Shown here piece by piece: positions 42,727-51,890 of a stretch of DNA of 64,000 nucleotides (position 1 is the stretch's first letter; every line of letters starts with the position of its first letter). The translations under genes and the position numbers were made by a program. Origin of the DNA: Hoyosella altamirensis (GTDB lineage: Bacteria; Actinomycetota; Actinomycetes; Mycobacteriales; Mycobacteriaceae); contig NZ_JACHWS010000001.1 in the NCBI RefSeq assembly GCF_014191505.1, forward strand, positions 930,001 through 994,000, read 5' to 3'. Under the pieces are notes generated by a model that saw only the letters and a list, made by a program, of their open reading frames with translations, did not search any database and was not told the DNA's origin.

Positions 42727-44396
42727 AACCGCTTCGTCAGGCGCATCTTGAACGGCCGGCCGTCTGGATCCACCACATTGCGGTAGATCGGTGCCGCCAT
42801 TACGCGCTGCCACCTGGGTGACGAGTCGACAGAGTGGGGCCGCAGCCTGCCCGGCGGGCGCGGCCCACGCTGGCCGCTTTTGTGCCAGTCCTCGAGTTTC
42901 TGGGCGCTCGCCTGGAAAGCCGCGAAAAATTCAGCGGGATCGAACAGGTCAGCGACGTCACCCTCATCCCGGTCCAAGTGTTCCCGCGCCAGCACAAGCC
43001 GCAGATCGCGGGCAAACACCCGCGCGCCATCACCAAGGCCAGCGGGATCAGCCGGCGCACGCGCGTCACACTCGGCGTCGATGATCGCCGCAGTCAGCTC
43101 CGAGTCATGCGTCCAGGAGCGGCGGTTGAAGTTGTCACTGCCGACCGTCGCCCACACGTCATCAATGACACATACCTTTGCGTGCACGTAAACCGGTACA
43201 GCGGAGCAGTTTTCGATGTTGTACACCGCAACGCGGTCGGGTCCGGCAGAGAGCAACTCCTCGAGTGCCTCGGCGTGGCCGAGCAGCGCGGACGGGATTG
43301 TGAGCACACCTTCTTCGTCGAGGTATCGCGGTACAACCACCATCATGTGCAGAGTGGGATGCTCCCGGAGCGCGTGTGCGAAAACGCGCGCAACATCGAG
43401 TGACCACAGGTACTGGTCCTCGATGTAAATCAGCGAACGCGCACGATGCAATGCCTTCGCATACGCCCGTGCGACGCTTCGCTCTCCCTGCGGCGCGAAC
43501 GGATACGCGGGCTTCCGGCGCGGATAGGTGCGCAGCAGCTGAACGTCACACGTGCCGCGGCGCGGCGGGGAGTCCGGAAACGACGGGATCACGGACGGCT
43601 CACGCGGCACTCGGGGCCGGACGATGTCCGGAATCGCCTGCCATGGCAGCCGGGACAGCGCGGCGGGATCGTCCCAGCGCTCCCGGAAAATCGTCTCCAC
43701 GTCGACGACCGCTGGACCGCGAAGCTCGACCTGCACGTCGTGCCACGGCGGGGTGTCGCCGTATTCGGCGGGGAACGGCCGGGAGATTGGGTCCCCGTCA
43801 TGGTCAGCGTCGTCGCGGCGACTGCGGGCAAGGTCGATCCCGCCAACGAACGCGACATCATCGAGTTCGGGTGAACAGTATCTGATCACCACGAATTTCT
43901 GGTGATGACTGCCGAACGCGAGCACACGCTGATCGAGTACCACTTCACCGCCTGCGGCGTTGATCTTCTCGACAAGTTCGCGGTTCTCCGGGCCGTGGAA
44001 TCCCATGCTGTCCATGTGCGAGCGCCACAAGAGGCCGCGGACGAGCGCGCCGCGATGTGCGGCGCCAACGAGCGCGTCGACGATGCTGAGGCCGTCGTCG
44101 GTGAGGAGTTGTTCGGGGTCTCCGCGCCAGTCCGTGAAAAGTACAAGATCGCCGGTGCGGACAGCGTCTAATGCGTGCGCGAGACGCTCGAAATACGTAC
44201 GCCCGTGGGGCAAAGGGAGCACCGCGTTCCCGGATGTCCAGGGAGCCAGGGTGGTCGCTGGGTTGTCGCGTTCACGATCCGTCAGGAACCACGGGTGCGT
44301 GCTGTCGAATCCGCCGCGCGGCGACTCGAGGTTATCGAGTGACCGGCTCACGAGGTTGCGCACAGATTGTGCAGCAGAGCGGAGAGCGTCTAGCAA
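42723..44396 (-). CDS. Phospholipase D-family protein
   Basis: This 557-residue protein has two HxK-type PLD motifs: SHHQKFVVIRYC with a downstream VGGIDLARSR in the first half, and VHAKVCVIDDVWATVGSDNFNRRS in the second. The spacing of about 200 residues fits a bilobed phosphatidyltransferase or phospholipase D monomer. IYIEDQYLWS precedes the second site, as in family members. No signal peptide is evident, so it is probably cytosolic or membrane-associated. It lies 27 bases from the PH-domain gene on the same strand, so cotranscription is likely. Confidence 0.9.
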   Translation of the reverse strand: MLDALRSAAQSVRNLVSRSLDNLESPRGGFDSTHPWFLTDRERDNPATTLAPWTSGNAVLPLPHGRTYFERLAHALDAVRTGDLVLFTDWRGDPEQLLTDDGLSIVDALVGAAHRGALVRGLLWRSHMDSMGFHGPENRELVEKINAAGGEVVLDQRVLAFGSHHQKFVVIRYCSPELDDVAFVGGIDLARSRRDDADHDGDPISRPFPAEYGDTPPWHDVQVELRGPAVVDVETIFRERWDDPAALSRLPWQAIPDIVRPRVPREPSVIPSFPDSPPRRGTCDVQLLRTYPRRKPAYPFAPQGERSVARAYAKALHRARSLIYIEDQYLWSLDVARVFAHALREHPTLHMMVVVPRYLDEEGVLTIPSALLGHAEALEELLSAGPDRVAVYNIENCSAVPVYVHAKVCVIDDVWATVGSDNFNRRSWTHDSELTAAIIDAECDARAPADPAGLGDGARVFARDLRLVLAREHLDRDEGDVADLFDPAEFFAAFQASAQKLEDWHKSGQRGPRPPGRLRPHSVDSSPRWQRVMAAPIYRNVVDPDGRPFKMRLTKRF

Positions 44397-44423
44397 CGGT
44401 CGCTTCTTTCCCGAGTTGTTCTG

Positions 44424-44942
44424 CTAAGCCCGGCGGTTGTCGTCGCGACGGCGCTGCTCATCGTAAACAGCCCGGTAGATGCGTGCCTTGAGCCCTTCCG
44501 GGTCCGGAACGTGCCGCAGCGTCATCTTGCCCTGTTCGGAAGCCGACTGAATGGTCAGCGTGCCGTAACGCATGATGCGCTCCCACAACGACGCTTTGAA
44601 CGATACGTCGTTCACGCGAATTAACGGAATGCTGCGGCCAGATTTGGTGAGAAATCCGCTGCGCTTGTAGATGCGTTTCGTCGTCAGGATGTACATGGTG
44701 CTGCGCCACTGCAGCAGCGGAACAAGCCACCACCAGAGTGAGGCGAGTACGGCGACCCCCAGAACCACGTACACCGCTAGGGCCGACCATTCTTCGTCAC
44801 CGGGGATTGCCCAGATAGCAGCAGCCGCAATGATCCAGACGATCAGCAGGACGAGGAACTCACGGACCATCTCGGTCCAATGCTGACGCGTCGTATAGAG
44901 GGGTGCCTCATCGTCCGCGAAGTAACGCTCCGCAATACCCAT
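44424..44942 (-). CDS. Membrane protein with bacterial PH (bPH2/DUF304) domain
   Basis: This 172-residue protein has two adjacent hydrophobic segments (VREFLVLLIVWIIAAAAIWAI and VYVVLGVAVLASLWWWLVPLL). A bPH2 domain follows: YILTTKRIYKRSGFLTKSGRSIPLIRVNDVSF and the MRYGTLTIQSAS strand. Such proteins sit at the cytoplasmic face of the membrane; function is generally unassigned. The C-terminus is basic (EQRRRDDNRRA). It is upstream of the phospholipase D gene on the same strand and divergent from the PrsW-like gene. Confidence 0.88.
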   Translation of the reverse strand: MGIAERYFADDEAPLYTTRQHWTEMVREFLVLLIVWIIAAAAIWAIPGDEEWSALAVYVVLGVAVLASLWWWLVPLLQWRSTMYILTTKRIYKRSGFLTKSGRSIPLIRVNDVSFKASLWERIMRYGTLTIQSASEQGKMTLRHVPDPEGLKARIYRAVYDEQRRRDDNRRA

Positions 44943-45052
44943 GACGAAAGCTTGACACAGCGGGCGCAGCGCCTCGGCGTATCAATGGCGGCAGTGTCGG
45001 ATTCTCAGTACTGTGCTTCCGTCAGGTGTACAACGAACGAGGGGATGGGGCG

Positions 45053-46240
45053 ATGCAGAGTCCGCACCACGTGCAGTGGTCGGTGGAGCACAATCGCAGA
45101 GCGCTGGTGCCCATCGCTGTCATCGTCATCATGGCGGTTGTCGCGGTCGGTCTTGTCGCAGTGTTTTCGCTGAGCACCGGGATCGCTATTGGACTTGTTG
45201 CGACGCTCCTCGCGTTTGCGCCGGTAATTCCCATCGCGATGTTGTTCTTGTGGATTGACCGCTGGGAGCCAGAGCCCGGAAGGCTGCTGCTCGCCGCGTT
45301 CCTCTGGGGCGCGAGCATCGCGGTCGTCACCGCCTTGATCGGCAGTCTCGTCCTGAACATCACGTGGTTGCGGCTACTCGCCACAGAGAACACTCACGCG
45401 CTGGGCCTGGCTGTGACGGCACCGGTGGTGGAAGAACTCTGCAAAGGTCTGTTCCTGCTGTGGCTGTTCTGGTTCCGGAGGCGCGAAATCGACGGTGTCG
45501 TCGACGGCATCGTGTACGCCGGGTTAGTCGGCCTCGGCTTCGCATTCATGGAGAACATCTTTTATCTCGGCGCGGCGCTCGAAGAAGGTGGCCTCGCCGG
45601 TGGGCTCTTCGTGTTCGTTCTGCGGTGCCTGATCAGCCCGTTCGCCCATCCGCTGTTCACGATCATGTTCGGCGTGGGACTGGGGCTCGCGGTGCAGAGT
45701 TCTCGGCCGCTGGTCAAAGCACTCGCGCCGGCATGTGGCCTGCTGCTCGCGATAGCGATGCACGGCTTGTGGAACGGGTCCATCCTGGTGCTGGACGGTG
45801 CCGGGTTCCTCCTCGTGTACGCGCTGATCATGGTGCCCGTGTTTATCGGCGCGATCGTGATCGTGACGTGGCAGCGGAAGCGTCTGCAGCGCGTTGTTGC
45901 GCAACAACTCCCACGAATGGTGTCCACTGGGCTCATCCATCCCGGGGAGGTGGCTCCGCTTGCGTGCCTGACGAGCCGGGGCCGCTGGCGCACGACGGTT
46001 CAGCAGCGTCAGGGCGCGGACGCCGCGAAGGGCGTGAAGGATTATCACGCCGTCATCACCGAGCTGGCGATCCTTTATGACCGTCAGGCGCGTGGAGCGA
46101 TTGGTGACGATTACGCGAAACTCGAACGCGAACTCGTCGCCGGTCTCTATGACGCGAGGGCCCGCGCGCACAGTTACCCGGCAGCACTCACGACCGCATC
46201 ACAGGCTGTTGGGCAGCGGAACCCGTACCTGCGGGCTTGA
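45053..46240 (+). CDS. PrsW-family intramembrane protease
   Basis: This 395-residue membrane protein starts at ATG 45053 (GAGGGG upstream; a GTG at 45026 is an alternative). Its core helices carry the PrsW signatures: paired Glu in VVEELCKGLFLLWLFWF, FAFMENIFYL, HPLFTIMFGVGLGLA and MHGLWNGS. These residues form the metal-type active site of the ABI/PrsW family. A soluble C-terminal tail of about 110 residues follows the last helix. B. subtilis PrsW cleaves an anti-sigma factor; no sigma/anti-sigma pair is encoded in the window. Its end overlaps the convergent DUF2306 gene by 53 bases. Confidence 0.92.
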   Translation: MQSPHHVQWSVEHNRRALVPIAVIVIMAVVAVGLVAVFSLSTGIAIGLVATLLAFAPVIPIAMLFLWIDRWEPEPGRLLLAAFLWGASIAVVTALIGSLVLNITWLRLLATENTHALGLAVTAPVVEELCKGLFLLWLFWFRRREIDGVVDGIVYAGLVGLGFAFMENIFYLGAALEEGGLAGGLFVFVLRCLISPFAHPLFTIMFGVGLGLAVQSSRPLVKALAPACGLLLAIAMHGLWNGSILVLDGAGFLLVYALIMVPVFIGAIVIVTWQRKRLQRVVAQQLPRMVSTGLIHPGEVAPLACLTSRGRWRTTVQQRQGADAAKGVKDYHAVITELAILYDRQARGAIGDDYAKLERELVAGLYDARARAHSYPAALTTASQAVGQRNPYLRA

Positions 46241-47342
46241 TCACGCGGCGGTTCCACGCGACCACACCATAGGCGACGAAAAGCGTCACAGCGGCTGCGG
46301 TCAGGGTGGCGCCGTAGAAAGCCTCGGAGACGGTGAATGGAATTGTATAGACAGCCCACAAGACGACGAACGCAGCAGGGGCGGCGGCGAGGCCAAGGTG
46401 GATCACTTTCCACTCGGCGGCCCCGATGACATCACCGTCCCGCTGTGCCTGGCGCCCCATTGCAGCGACGACTATCAGCGCGAGGACGTACGTCACGAGG
46501 TGAGCGGCCAGCAGCCGGTCGATCCCGCCGATGTACGAGCTCACCGCCACGAAGAGCGGGATGAACGCAACCACTGCGGACGCGTAAATCGTTCCCCGGA
46601 CCCAGGGTGGTACGGCGATTGGCTGGTTGATCTTCGAGATCCGGCGTGTGTCGGACGCTCGGATCGCGAATACCGCGCCCAGGAAGAGCACGATCGGAAC
46701 CACCGTGCCGCTCGCGACATTGATGATGTCGTGGGTTGCGTCTGGCCACGCAAGCCCGAAGAGCAAGTATCCGATGCGCAGGAGCGGCGCAGACAGCAGC
46801 AGCGCGAAGTTGACAGCCATCAGTGTCTGATGTGTCCGCACATGCCCGCGAACGATTGCTATCACCGCGAGGATGGACGTGGTGAGCGTCGCAATCACCA
46901 AAGCCCAGAGCTGCAGGTAGAACGCCGGCCCGGAGAACGTGTCGTCAGGCCCGGTGCGTATGAGGTAGCCGCTCGCGGCAATCATCGAAATGATCACAAT
47001 AGTCACCTGCGCCCGGCCAATTCTCCGGTGAATATGCAGGTAACGCGTGCGGAAGCGCTGCGAGAACTGGGTGATGCCGAGGAGGATGGCCAGCCCTCCG
47101 CCTATCGTGTGGACGAGAAGCCACCCGAGGCTATTTTCGTATGCGGCCTGCTGGTCGAGATGAATTGAACCCTCGCCATAGACGATTTCGTCTCCGACGA
47201 CCGACGAGAAGGTCGTGTCCCACAGCGACGGCGCGTTTGGGGTGAAGAAGCGAAGCATGTATTCGATCGCCATCGGGCCGTAGACGACGCAGAGCAGCGC
47301 GAGCCCGATCCACATCGCTGTGCGGACCTGTTTGTTCTTCAT
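46188..47342 (-). CDS. DUF2306-type multi-pass membrane protein
   Basis: This 384-residue protein starts at ATG 47342 with GGAG upstream. About nine hydrophobic segments are visible. The N-terminal half has WLLVHTIGGGLAILLGITQFSQRFR and YLHIHRRIGRAQV, the histidine-bearing loop typical of DUF2306 proteins. VRTHQTLMAVNFALLLSAPLLR continues the motif. No biochemical role is established. It is divergent from a TetR gene, and two overlapping palindromes lie between them, so it is likely that regulator's target. The gene's end overlaps the PrsW gene. Confidence 0.85.
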   Translation of the reverse strand: MKNKQVRTAMWIGLALLCVVYGPMAIEYMLRFFTPNAPSLWDTTFSSVVGDEIVYGEGSIHLDQQAAYENSLGWLLVHTIGGGLAILLGITQFSQRFRTRYLHIHRRIGRAQVTIVIISMIAASGYLIRTGPDDTFSGPAFYLQLWALVIATLTTSILAVIAIVRGHVRTHQTLMAVNFALLLSAPLLRIGYLLFGLAWPDATHDIINVASGTVVPIVLFLGAVFAIRASDTRRISKINQPIAVPPWVRGTIYASAVVAFIPLFVAVSSYIGGIDRLLAAHLVTYVLALIVVAAMGRQAQRDGDVIGAAEWKVIHLGLAAAPAAFVVLWAVYTIPFTVSEAFYGATLTAAAVTLFVAYGVVAWNRRVIKPAGTGSAAQQPVMRS

Positions 47343-47422
47343 GTGTCGCTCCTGCCGCCGTTGGCTGGGCTCCGCCCGGGTCGTCGCATTCGAGACTGGC
47401 AGACCCGAACACAATTTACAAG

Positions 47423-47448
47423 TAGATTCAAAAGTGAATCTAATTCAC
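47423..47448. promoter_or_regulatory. Two overlapping palindromes, candidate TetR operator
   Basis: TAGATTCA-AAAG-TGAATCTA (47423-47442) is a perfect 8-bp-arm palindrome. Overlapping it, GTGAAT-CTA-ATTCAC (47434-47448) is perfect with 6-bp arms. They share the TGAAT half-site and lie 25-50 bases upstream of the TetR start at 47473, in the 130-base divergent promoter with the DUF2306 gene. Confidence 0.7.
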
Positions 47449-47472
47449 AACTGGCTGACATGGAAGGGGGAT

Positions 47473-48222
47473 GTGACCCATTACGCTGTGAGCATGGCGG
47501 CATCAGCCCAGCAACATCAGATCGGCGACGCGGCACCACAGAGCCCGCGGGTCAGTCGGCGCCGCGCGCGAAACCGTGAAGCCATGCTCGACGTCGCCGA
47601 GCGGCTGCTTTCTGCTGACGGGGTCGATGCGGTCCACATCGAACAGATCGCCGAGGCCGCGGACGTCTCGGTGGGTTCGATTTACACCCACTTCGGCAAC
47701 AAAGAAGGCTTGATCCTCGCGACTGCAGATCGCATCTTCGACCGCATCCACGACTACCTAGCCATGGCGTATTCGGCGAGTGAGAAGCCGATCGAACAAG
47801 TTGTGGCCACCGGAAGTGCTTACCTCAACCTGCTGCTTGACTACCCATTCCTAGTTCGTTTCATGGCGTCTGGACTGCCGCAGCAGGGGGAGGATGGCGT
47901 TGTCTTACGCATTCACCAACGCATCGAGGCGCTGCTCACGTACCTCGAAGACAGGATCGACGCGGCAATCTCAGCTGGACAGGCGAAACCAGTCAACAGC
48001 GCACACTTCGCCCGGTTCCTCCTGGGATCGTGGAACGGAGTCGTCGCGCTGAGCTTGCAAGGTGACGCATTCCGCTTATCCCGTGACGAAGCCGAAGAGT
48101 GCCTATATCAAGCCCGACGCATCATCATCGAGGGTCTCTGCACGCCCCCGTACCTCGATGATGAAGGGCGCGCCACAATCGACCTCCCGCGCGTACCACG
48201 CCCGCCGTCAGAATCAGCATGA
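47473..48222 (+). CDS. TetR-family transcriptional regulator
   Basis: This 249-residue protein starts at GTG 47473, behind GGAAGGGGG. The helix-turn-helix covers about residues 30-78 (NREAMLDVAERLLSADG, VDAVHIEQIAEAADVSVG, SIYTHFGNKEGLIL). The C-terminal domain is helical with a TetR_C-type SAHFARFLLGSWNGVVAL. It is divergent from a DUF2306 membrane protein and probably represses it and itself through the palindromes at 47423-47448. The ligand is unknown. Confidence 0.92.
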   Translation: MTHYAVSMAASAQQHQIGDAAPQSPRVSRRRARNREAMLDVAERLLSADGVDAVHIEQIAEAADVSVGSIYTHFGNKEGLILATADRIFDRIHDYLAMAYSASEKPIEQVVATGSAYLNLLLDYPFLVRFMASGLPQQGEDGVVLRIHQRIEALLTYLEDRIDAAISAGQAKPVNSAHFARFLLGSWNGVVALSLQGDAFRLSRDEAEECLYQARRIIIEGLCTPPYLDDEGRATIDLPRVPRPPSESA

Positions 48223-48241
48223 CGGCAGGCCGTAGGGGCGG

Positions 48242-49300
48242 TTAGAAACTGGGCTCGACTGGAGCGGGCGGGAGCTTCACTACCTGCCCGGCATAGCTCA
48301 GGCCAGCACCAAAGCCGAGTAGCAGCGCGATCTGACCGCCCTTGGCCTTGCCGCTAACGAGCATCTCTTCGATCGCGAGCGGAATTGACGCGGCCGACGT
48401 GTTGCCGGTGTTCTCGATGTCATTAGCGACGGGCACATTCTCGGCGAGACCGAGGTTCTTCTTCATCAGGTCGTTGATGCGTGAGTTCGCCTGGTGGGGG
48501 ATGAACACGTCGATATCATCAGTGGAGACGCCGGACTGTTCGAGAACGTTCGACAACGCCTTCGGCAACGTGATGGCAGCCCAGCGGAAAACACGCGGAC
48601 CCTCCATCCGGATCGCCAGCCGCCCTACCTTCTCGACTTCCGGATCAGTGCCCTGAAGTGCGTTAGCCCGATCCATATACTCCACGAGGTCGTATTGCTG
48701 CGCGATCGCGCTGGCGTTTTCACCGTCGCTGCCCCACACCGTCGGAGAGATCCCATTTTCTTCGCTCGGGCCGACGATTACGGCACCCGCACCGTCACCG
48801 AAGATGAAAGCGGTTCCGCGGTCGGTCGGGTCGAGGCCGAGCGACATCGTCTCCAGACCGATGACGAGAACGTACTTCGCGGACCCTGCGCGCACCTGGT
48901 CCGCTGCTACAGAAAGCGCATACCCAAATCCGGCGCAGCCAGCGCACACATCGAATGCCGCGACGCCGTTGATGCCGAGGTCGTAAGCGACAGTCGGCGC
49001 GCCGTGCGGGGTGAGTGTTTTCCACGTCGATGTGGCAAGGATTACCGCGCCAATTTCTGCTCTATCGATGCCGCTGCTGTTGATAGCGCGATCGGCGGCT
49101 GCGACAGCCATTGAACGTGGCGTCTCATCGCCGCTGACGAAGCGACGGTTACGAATGCCGCTGCGTTCGAAGATCCACTCGTCGGAGGAGTCGAGAACCT
49201 CACATACCTCGTCGTTGGTGACGACTCTGTTCGGACGGTACGCGCCGATGCCGAGCATCGACACATTCTGGTGGCCCTTGGTGGAGGCAATGCTGACCAT
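48242..49300 (-). CDS. Beta-ketoacyl-ACP synthase III (FabH-like), copy 1
   Basis: This 352-residue ketosynthase starts at ATG 49300 (AAGGAG upstream). Catalytic Cys122 lies in CAGCAGFGYAL, the His in PHQANSRIND and the Asn in NTGNTSAAS. It condenses an acyl-CoA with malonyl-ACP, initiating fatty-acid or polyketide chains. About 49 further in-frame codons upstream to 49450 lack a ribosome site and are not included. A second FabH lies at 50747; the pair flanks an AraC regulator and a SnoaL-like gene. Which copy serves ordinary fatty-acid initiation is unclear. Confidence 0.93.
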   Translation of the reverse strand: MVSIASTKGHQNVSMLGIGAYRPNRVVTNDEVCEVLDSSDEWIFERSGIRNRRFVSGDETPRSMAVAAADRAINSSGIDRAEIGAVILATSTWKTLTPHGAPTVAYDLGINGVAAFDVCAGCAGFGYALSVAADQVRAGSAKYVLVIGLETMSLGLDPTDRGTAFIFGDGAGAVIVGPSEENGISPTVWGSDGENASAIAQQYDLVEYMDRANALQGTDPEVEKVGRLAIRMEGPRVFRWAAITLPKALSNVLEQSGVSTDDIDVFIPHQANSRINDLMKKNLGLAENVPVANDIENTGNTSAASIPLAIEEMLVSGKAKGGQIALLLGFGAGLSYAGQVVKLPPAPVEPSF

Positions 49301-49401
49301 GGATCTCGGCTCCTTCGCCTTGCGTGCAGGTATCCAACATATCTTGTGGATGGTGCTAGACGTTTCTTCTGGGGGTAACTGGGAGAAATATACTGGTACT
49401 C

Positions 49402-50241
49402 GTGATCTCAGGTAGTCCTGAGCTGGATCTCGTGGTGCGCGAGCCGCCATTGGCGTTGCGCGGACTCATCGATGGTTACCTCGGTTACCGGATGTCAGGA
49501 TTCGCGCCGGCGCTGCATCGTGGCCTGCCCTCGAGTCACATGACCTTCATCGTCAGCATTGGTTCGCCGATCGTTGTGGTGGAGCAGACCAGCCCCGCTC
49601 AGCGGCCGGACCGTTACCGGTGTGTGCTTAGCGGTTTGCAGGCCTCATCTGCAGTTATCTCGCATGACGGCTGCCAGGAGGGCGTGGCGATCGAACTGAC
49701 GCCGCTCGGCTGCCGCGCATTGTTCGGGATGCCCGCCCGGGAACTGTGGGATCTTTCGTTCGAGTTCGGTGATGTCGTCGGGCGACGCGGTGAAGAGCTG
49801 TGGGATCGGCTGCAGTATGCCTCCACCTGGAGTGACCGTTTTCACGTCTGTGATGACGTCCTCACCCGGATGATGACGGCTCGACAAGTCGCCCCGGAAC
49901 TGGCGTCGTGCTGGCGCGGCATCATCGGGTCCGCGGGACAGGTGCCGGTCGCCGCGCTCGCTGACCACGCGGGGTACTCACGACAGCACCTGGCGCGGTT
50001 GTTTCGCGCGGAGTTCGGCCTGGGCCCGAAGCTGGCTAGCCGTGTTGTCCGATTCGATGCGGCACAACGCGAATTGCGTTCGCAGCCAGGAACACCTCTC
50101 GCTGACATTGCACAACATGCTGGTTTTGCCGATCAGGCGCACTTCACCCGCGAATGTCTGGAACTCGCAGGGTGCACGCCTCGTGAGCTGAGGGCGGAGT
50201 CCGTTCCAAAGGTTCAAGAATCCGTCACCGCCAACGAGTGA
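49402..50241 (+). CDS. AraC-family transcriptional regulator
   Basis: This 279-residue protein starts at GTG. The C-terminal AraC domain (about residues 170-265) has two helix-turn-helix units: VAALADHAGYSRQHLARLFRAE and LADIAQHAGFADQAHFTRECLEL. The N-terminal part (GYRMSGFAPALHRGLPSSHMTFIVSIG) resembles the beta-rich domain of AraC proteins related to those with GLPS-type openings. It is divergent from fabH copy 1 and is followed 10 bases later by the SnoaL-like gene, which it probably cotranscribes with. Target genes are unproven. Confidence 0.9.
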   Translation: MISGSPELDLVVREPPLALRGLIDGYLGYRMSGFAPALHRGLPSSHMTFIVSIGSPIVVVEQTSPAQRPDRYRCVLSGLQASSAVISHDGCQEGVAIELTPLGCRALFGMPARELWDLSFEFGDVVGRRGEELWDRLQYASTWSDRFHVCDDVLTRMMTARQVAPELASCWRGIIGSAGQVPVAALADHAGYSRQHLARLFRAEFGLGPKLASRVVRFDAAQRELRSQPGTPLADIAQHAGFADQAHFTRECLELAGCTPRELRAESVPKVQESVTANE

Positions 50242-50251
50242 TCCTTGAGAT

Positions 50252-50656
50252 ATGCAGGACACATCAGATCACGCTGAGTTTCAAGACCTTCTCGACCGCT
50301 GGGCCGCAGCGATCGTTGCAAACGATGCCGACGCGATCGCGTCGTTCGCCGAACCTGACTGGGTGATCGTGGGCCCCGAAGGCGGACCGTCGCGCCTCTC
50401 GGATTTTCTCGCGGTCGTGCGGTCCGGCGACCTCACCCATTCGGAGATGACATTCGAGATCCTCGATGTCCGACGGTTCGGCGACATCGCGCTCGTCCTC
50501 GCGCACGGCACGAATAAAGGCGAATGGCAGGGTGAGCCCTTCAGCGCCGACGAATGGGTCAGTGAAGCCTTCGTTCGGCGTGCGGACGGGTGGCGCTGTG
50601 TACAGTCAGCGCTGACACCGAACTATGCCGCCGGAACTCCACCGACGGCTCGGTAA
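50252..50656 (+). CDS. SnoaL/NTF2-like protein (DUF4440-type)
   Basis: This 134-residue protein has a cone-shaped NTF2-like fold: FQDLLDRWAAAIVANDADAIASF in the first helix pair and SRLSDFLAVVRSGDLTHSEM, with strands ending VSEAFVRRADGWRCVQSALTP. Members include ketosteroid-isomerase-like enzymes, polyketide cyclases and non-catalytic binding proteins. An Asp pair near the first helix (NDAD) is present, but a full catalytic set cannot be assigned. Its position between AraC and FabH genes makes a role near the ketosynthases worth considering. Confidence 0.85.
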   Translation: MQDTSDHAEFQDLLDRWAAAIVANDADAIASFAEPDWVIVGPEGGPSRLSDFLAVVRSGDLTHSEMTFEILDVRRFGDIALVLAHGTNKGEWQGEPFSADEWVSEAFVRRADGWRCVQSALTPNYAAGTPPTAR

Positions 50657-50746
50657 CTTTCGGAGGCGTAGACACTGGGTGTGGCGATTCCGCGATCCTG
50701 GGATAAAAACCGGGACAATAACCGCAAACAGCGGGAAGTAGGTTGA

Positions 50747-51766
50747 ATGCCACCTCAGATCAGGGCCGTTAATGGTGCGGCTCATACGCGAATACTTGGG
50801 CTGGGCGTGTACCGGCCACAACGCGTGGTTCCCAACGCTGACATCGTCGGCGCGATCGACTCGTCAGATGAATGGATCCAGACGCGGTCGGGGATCCGCA
50901 ACCGCCGGTTCGCAGGCGACGACGAAACAGTGATCTCCATGTCCGTCGCCGCCGCGGAGCAGGCGATCCGCTCGAGTGGGATCGAAGCGGGCGATGTCGA
51001 CTGCGTTATCGTCGCGACCTCCACATACCTGTATCAGACACCGGCCGCAGCGCCGCAGATCGCCTACCAGCTGGGGATGAGGGGAGCGGCGGGCTTCGAT
51101 GTGTCCGCGGGCTGTGCCGGGTTCTGCCACGCCCTGTCACTCGCGTCAGACATGGTGCGCGCGGGAAGCGCCGGGCACGTCCTCGTTGTCGGTGTGGAGA
51201 AACTCAGTGAAAACATGGACCCCACGGACAGGTCAACGGCGTTCATTTTCGCTGACGGCGCGGGCGCGGTGATCGTGGGACCCTCGGACACCCCGGGCAT
51301 CGGTCCCGTCGTGTGGGGTTCGGATGGATCGCAGTATCAGGCGATTCGGCAAGAGCCAAGCTGGGGTGAGTTCCGCGCAGACTCCTCGATACCGCGTCCT
51401 GTCGTGAAAATGGAGGGCACTGCAGTGTTCCGGTGGGCTCCATTCACAATGGCCCCAGTTGCGCGGAAAGCGCTGGAAAAGGCCGGCGTCACGATTGACG
51501 ACCTTGATGCGTTCATCCCGCACCAGGCGAACATGCGGATCACCGAAACGATGGCGCGAAGCCTGAAAATCCCTGAGCATGTGGCGATTGCCCGCGACAT
51601 CGTCGATTCCGGCAACACGTCCGCCGCTTCGGTGCCCCTCGCGATGGAAACTCTGCTGAAAAACGGGGACGTCGGTGAGGGATCGCTCGCTTTACTCATC
51701 GCGTTCGGGGCAGGGCTGTCCTTCGCAGCGCAAGTCGTGACAATGCCGGGGCTCGCTGCTAACTGA
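50747..51766 (+). CDS. Beta-ketoacyl-ACP synthase III (FabH-like), copy 2
   Basis: This 339-residue ketosynthase has Cys123 in SAGCAGFCHAL, the His in PHQANMRITE and the Asn in DSGNTSAAS. It is clearly paralogous to copy 1 at 48242 (shared SSDEWIxxRSGIRNRRF opening and MDPTDRxTAFIF segment) but differs in the acyl-pocket region, with TSTYLYQTPAAAPQ replacing TSTWKTLTPHGAPT. That suggests a different primer. No ACP or malonyltransferase gene is near. A long hairpin follows the gene. Confidence 0.93.
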   Translation: MPPQIRAVNGAAHTRILGLGVYRPQRVVPNADIVGAIDSSDEWIQTRSGIRNRRFAGDDETVISMSVAAAEQAIRSSGIEAGDVDCVIVATSTYLYQTPAAAPQIAYQLGMRGAAGFDVSAGCAGFCHALSLASDMVRAGSAGHVLVVGVEKLSENMDPTDRSTAFIFADGAGAVIVGPSDTPGIGPVVWGSDGSQYQAIRQEPSWGEFRADSSIPRPVVKMEGTAVFRWAPFTMAPVARKALEKAGVTIDDLDAFIPHQANMRITETMARSLKIPEHVAIARDIVDSGNTSAASVPLAMETLLKNGDVGEGSLALLIAFGAGLSFAAQVVTMPGLAAN

Positions 51767-51788
51767 CGCCAGAGAAGGATGACTTCCG

Positions 51789-51835
51789 GCCCACCTCTGC
51801 GCGACAGTCCCGAAAGTTGTCGCGCAGAGGTGGGC
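51789..51835. terminator. Long perfect hairpin after fabH copy 2
   Basis: GCCCACCTCTGCGCGACA (51789-51806) pairs perfectly over 18 bp with 51818-51835 across an 11-base loop. It starts 22 bases after the fabH stop. No T-run follows, as with the hairpins at 9703 and 20950. Confidence 0.8.
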
Positions 51836-51890
51836 GGACAGAAATCGGCCCGCGAGGCCGGTGAACGGTTCACTCCGTAGAGTCGGGGGG

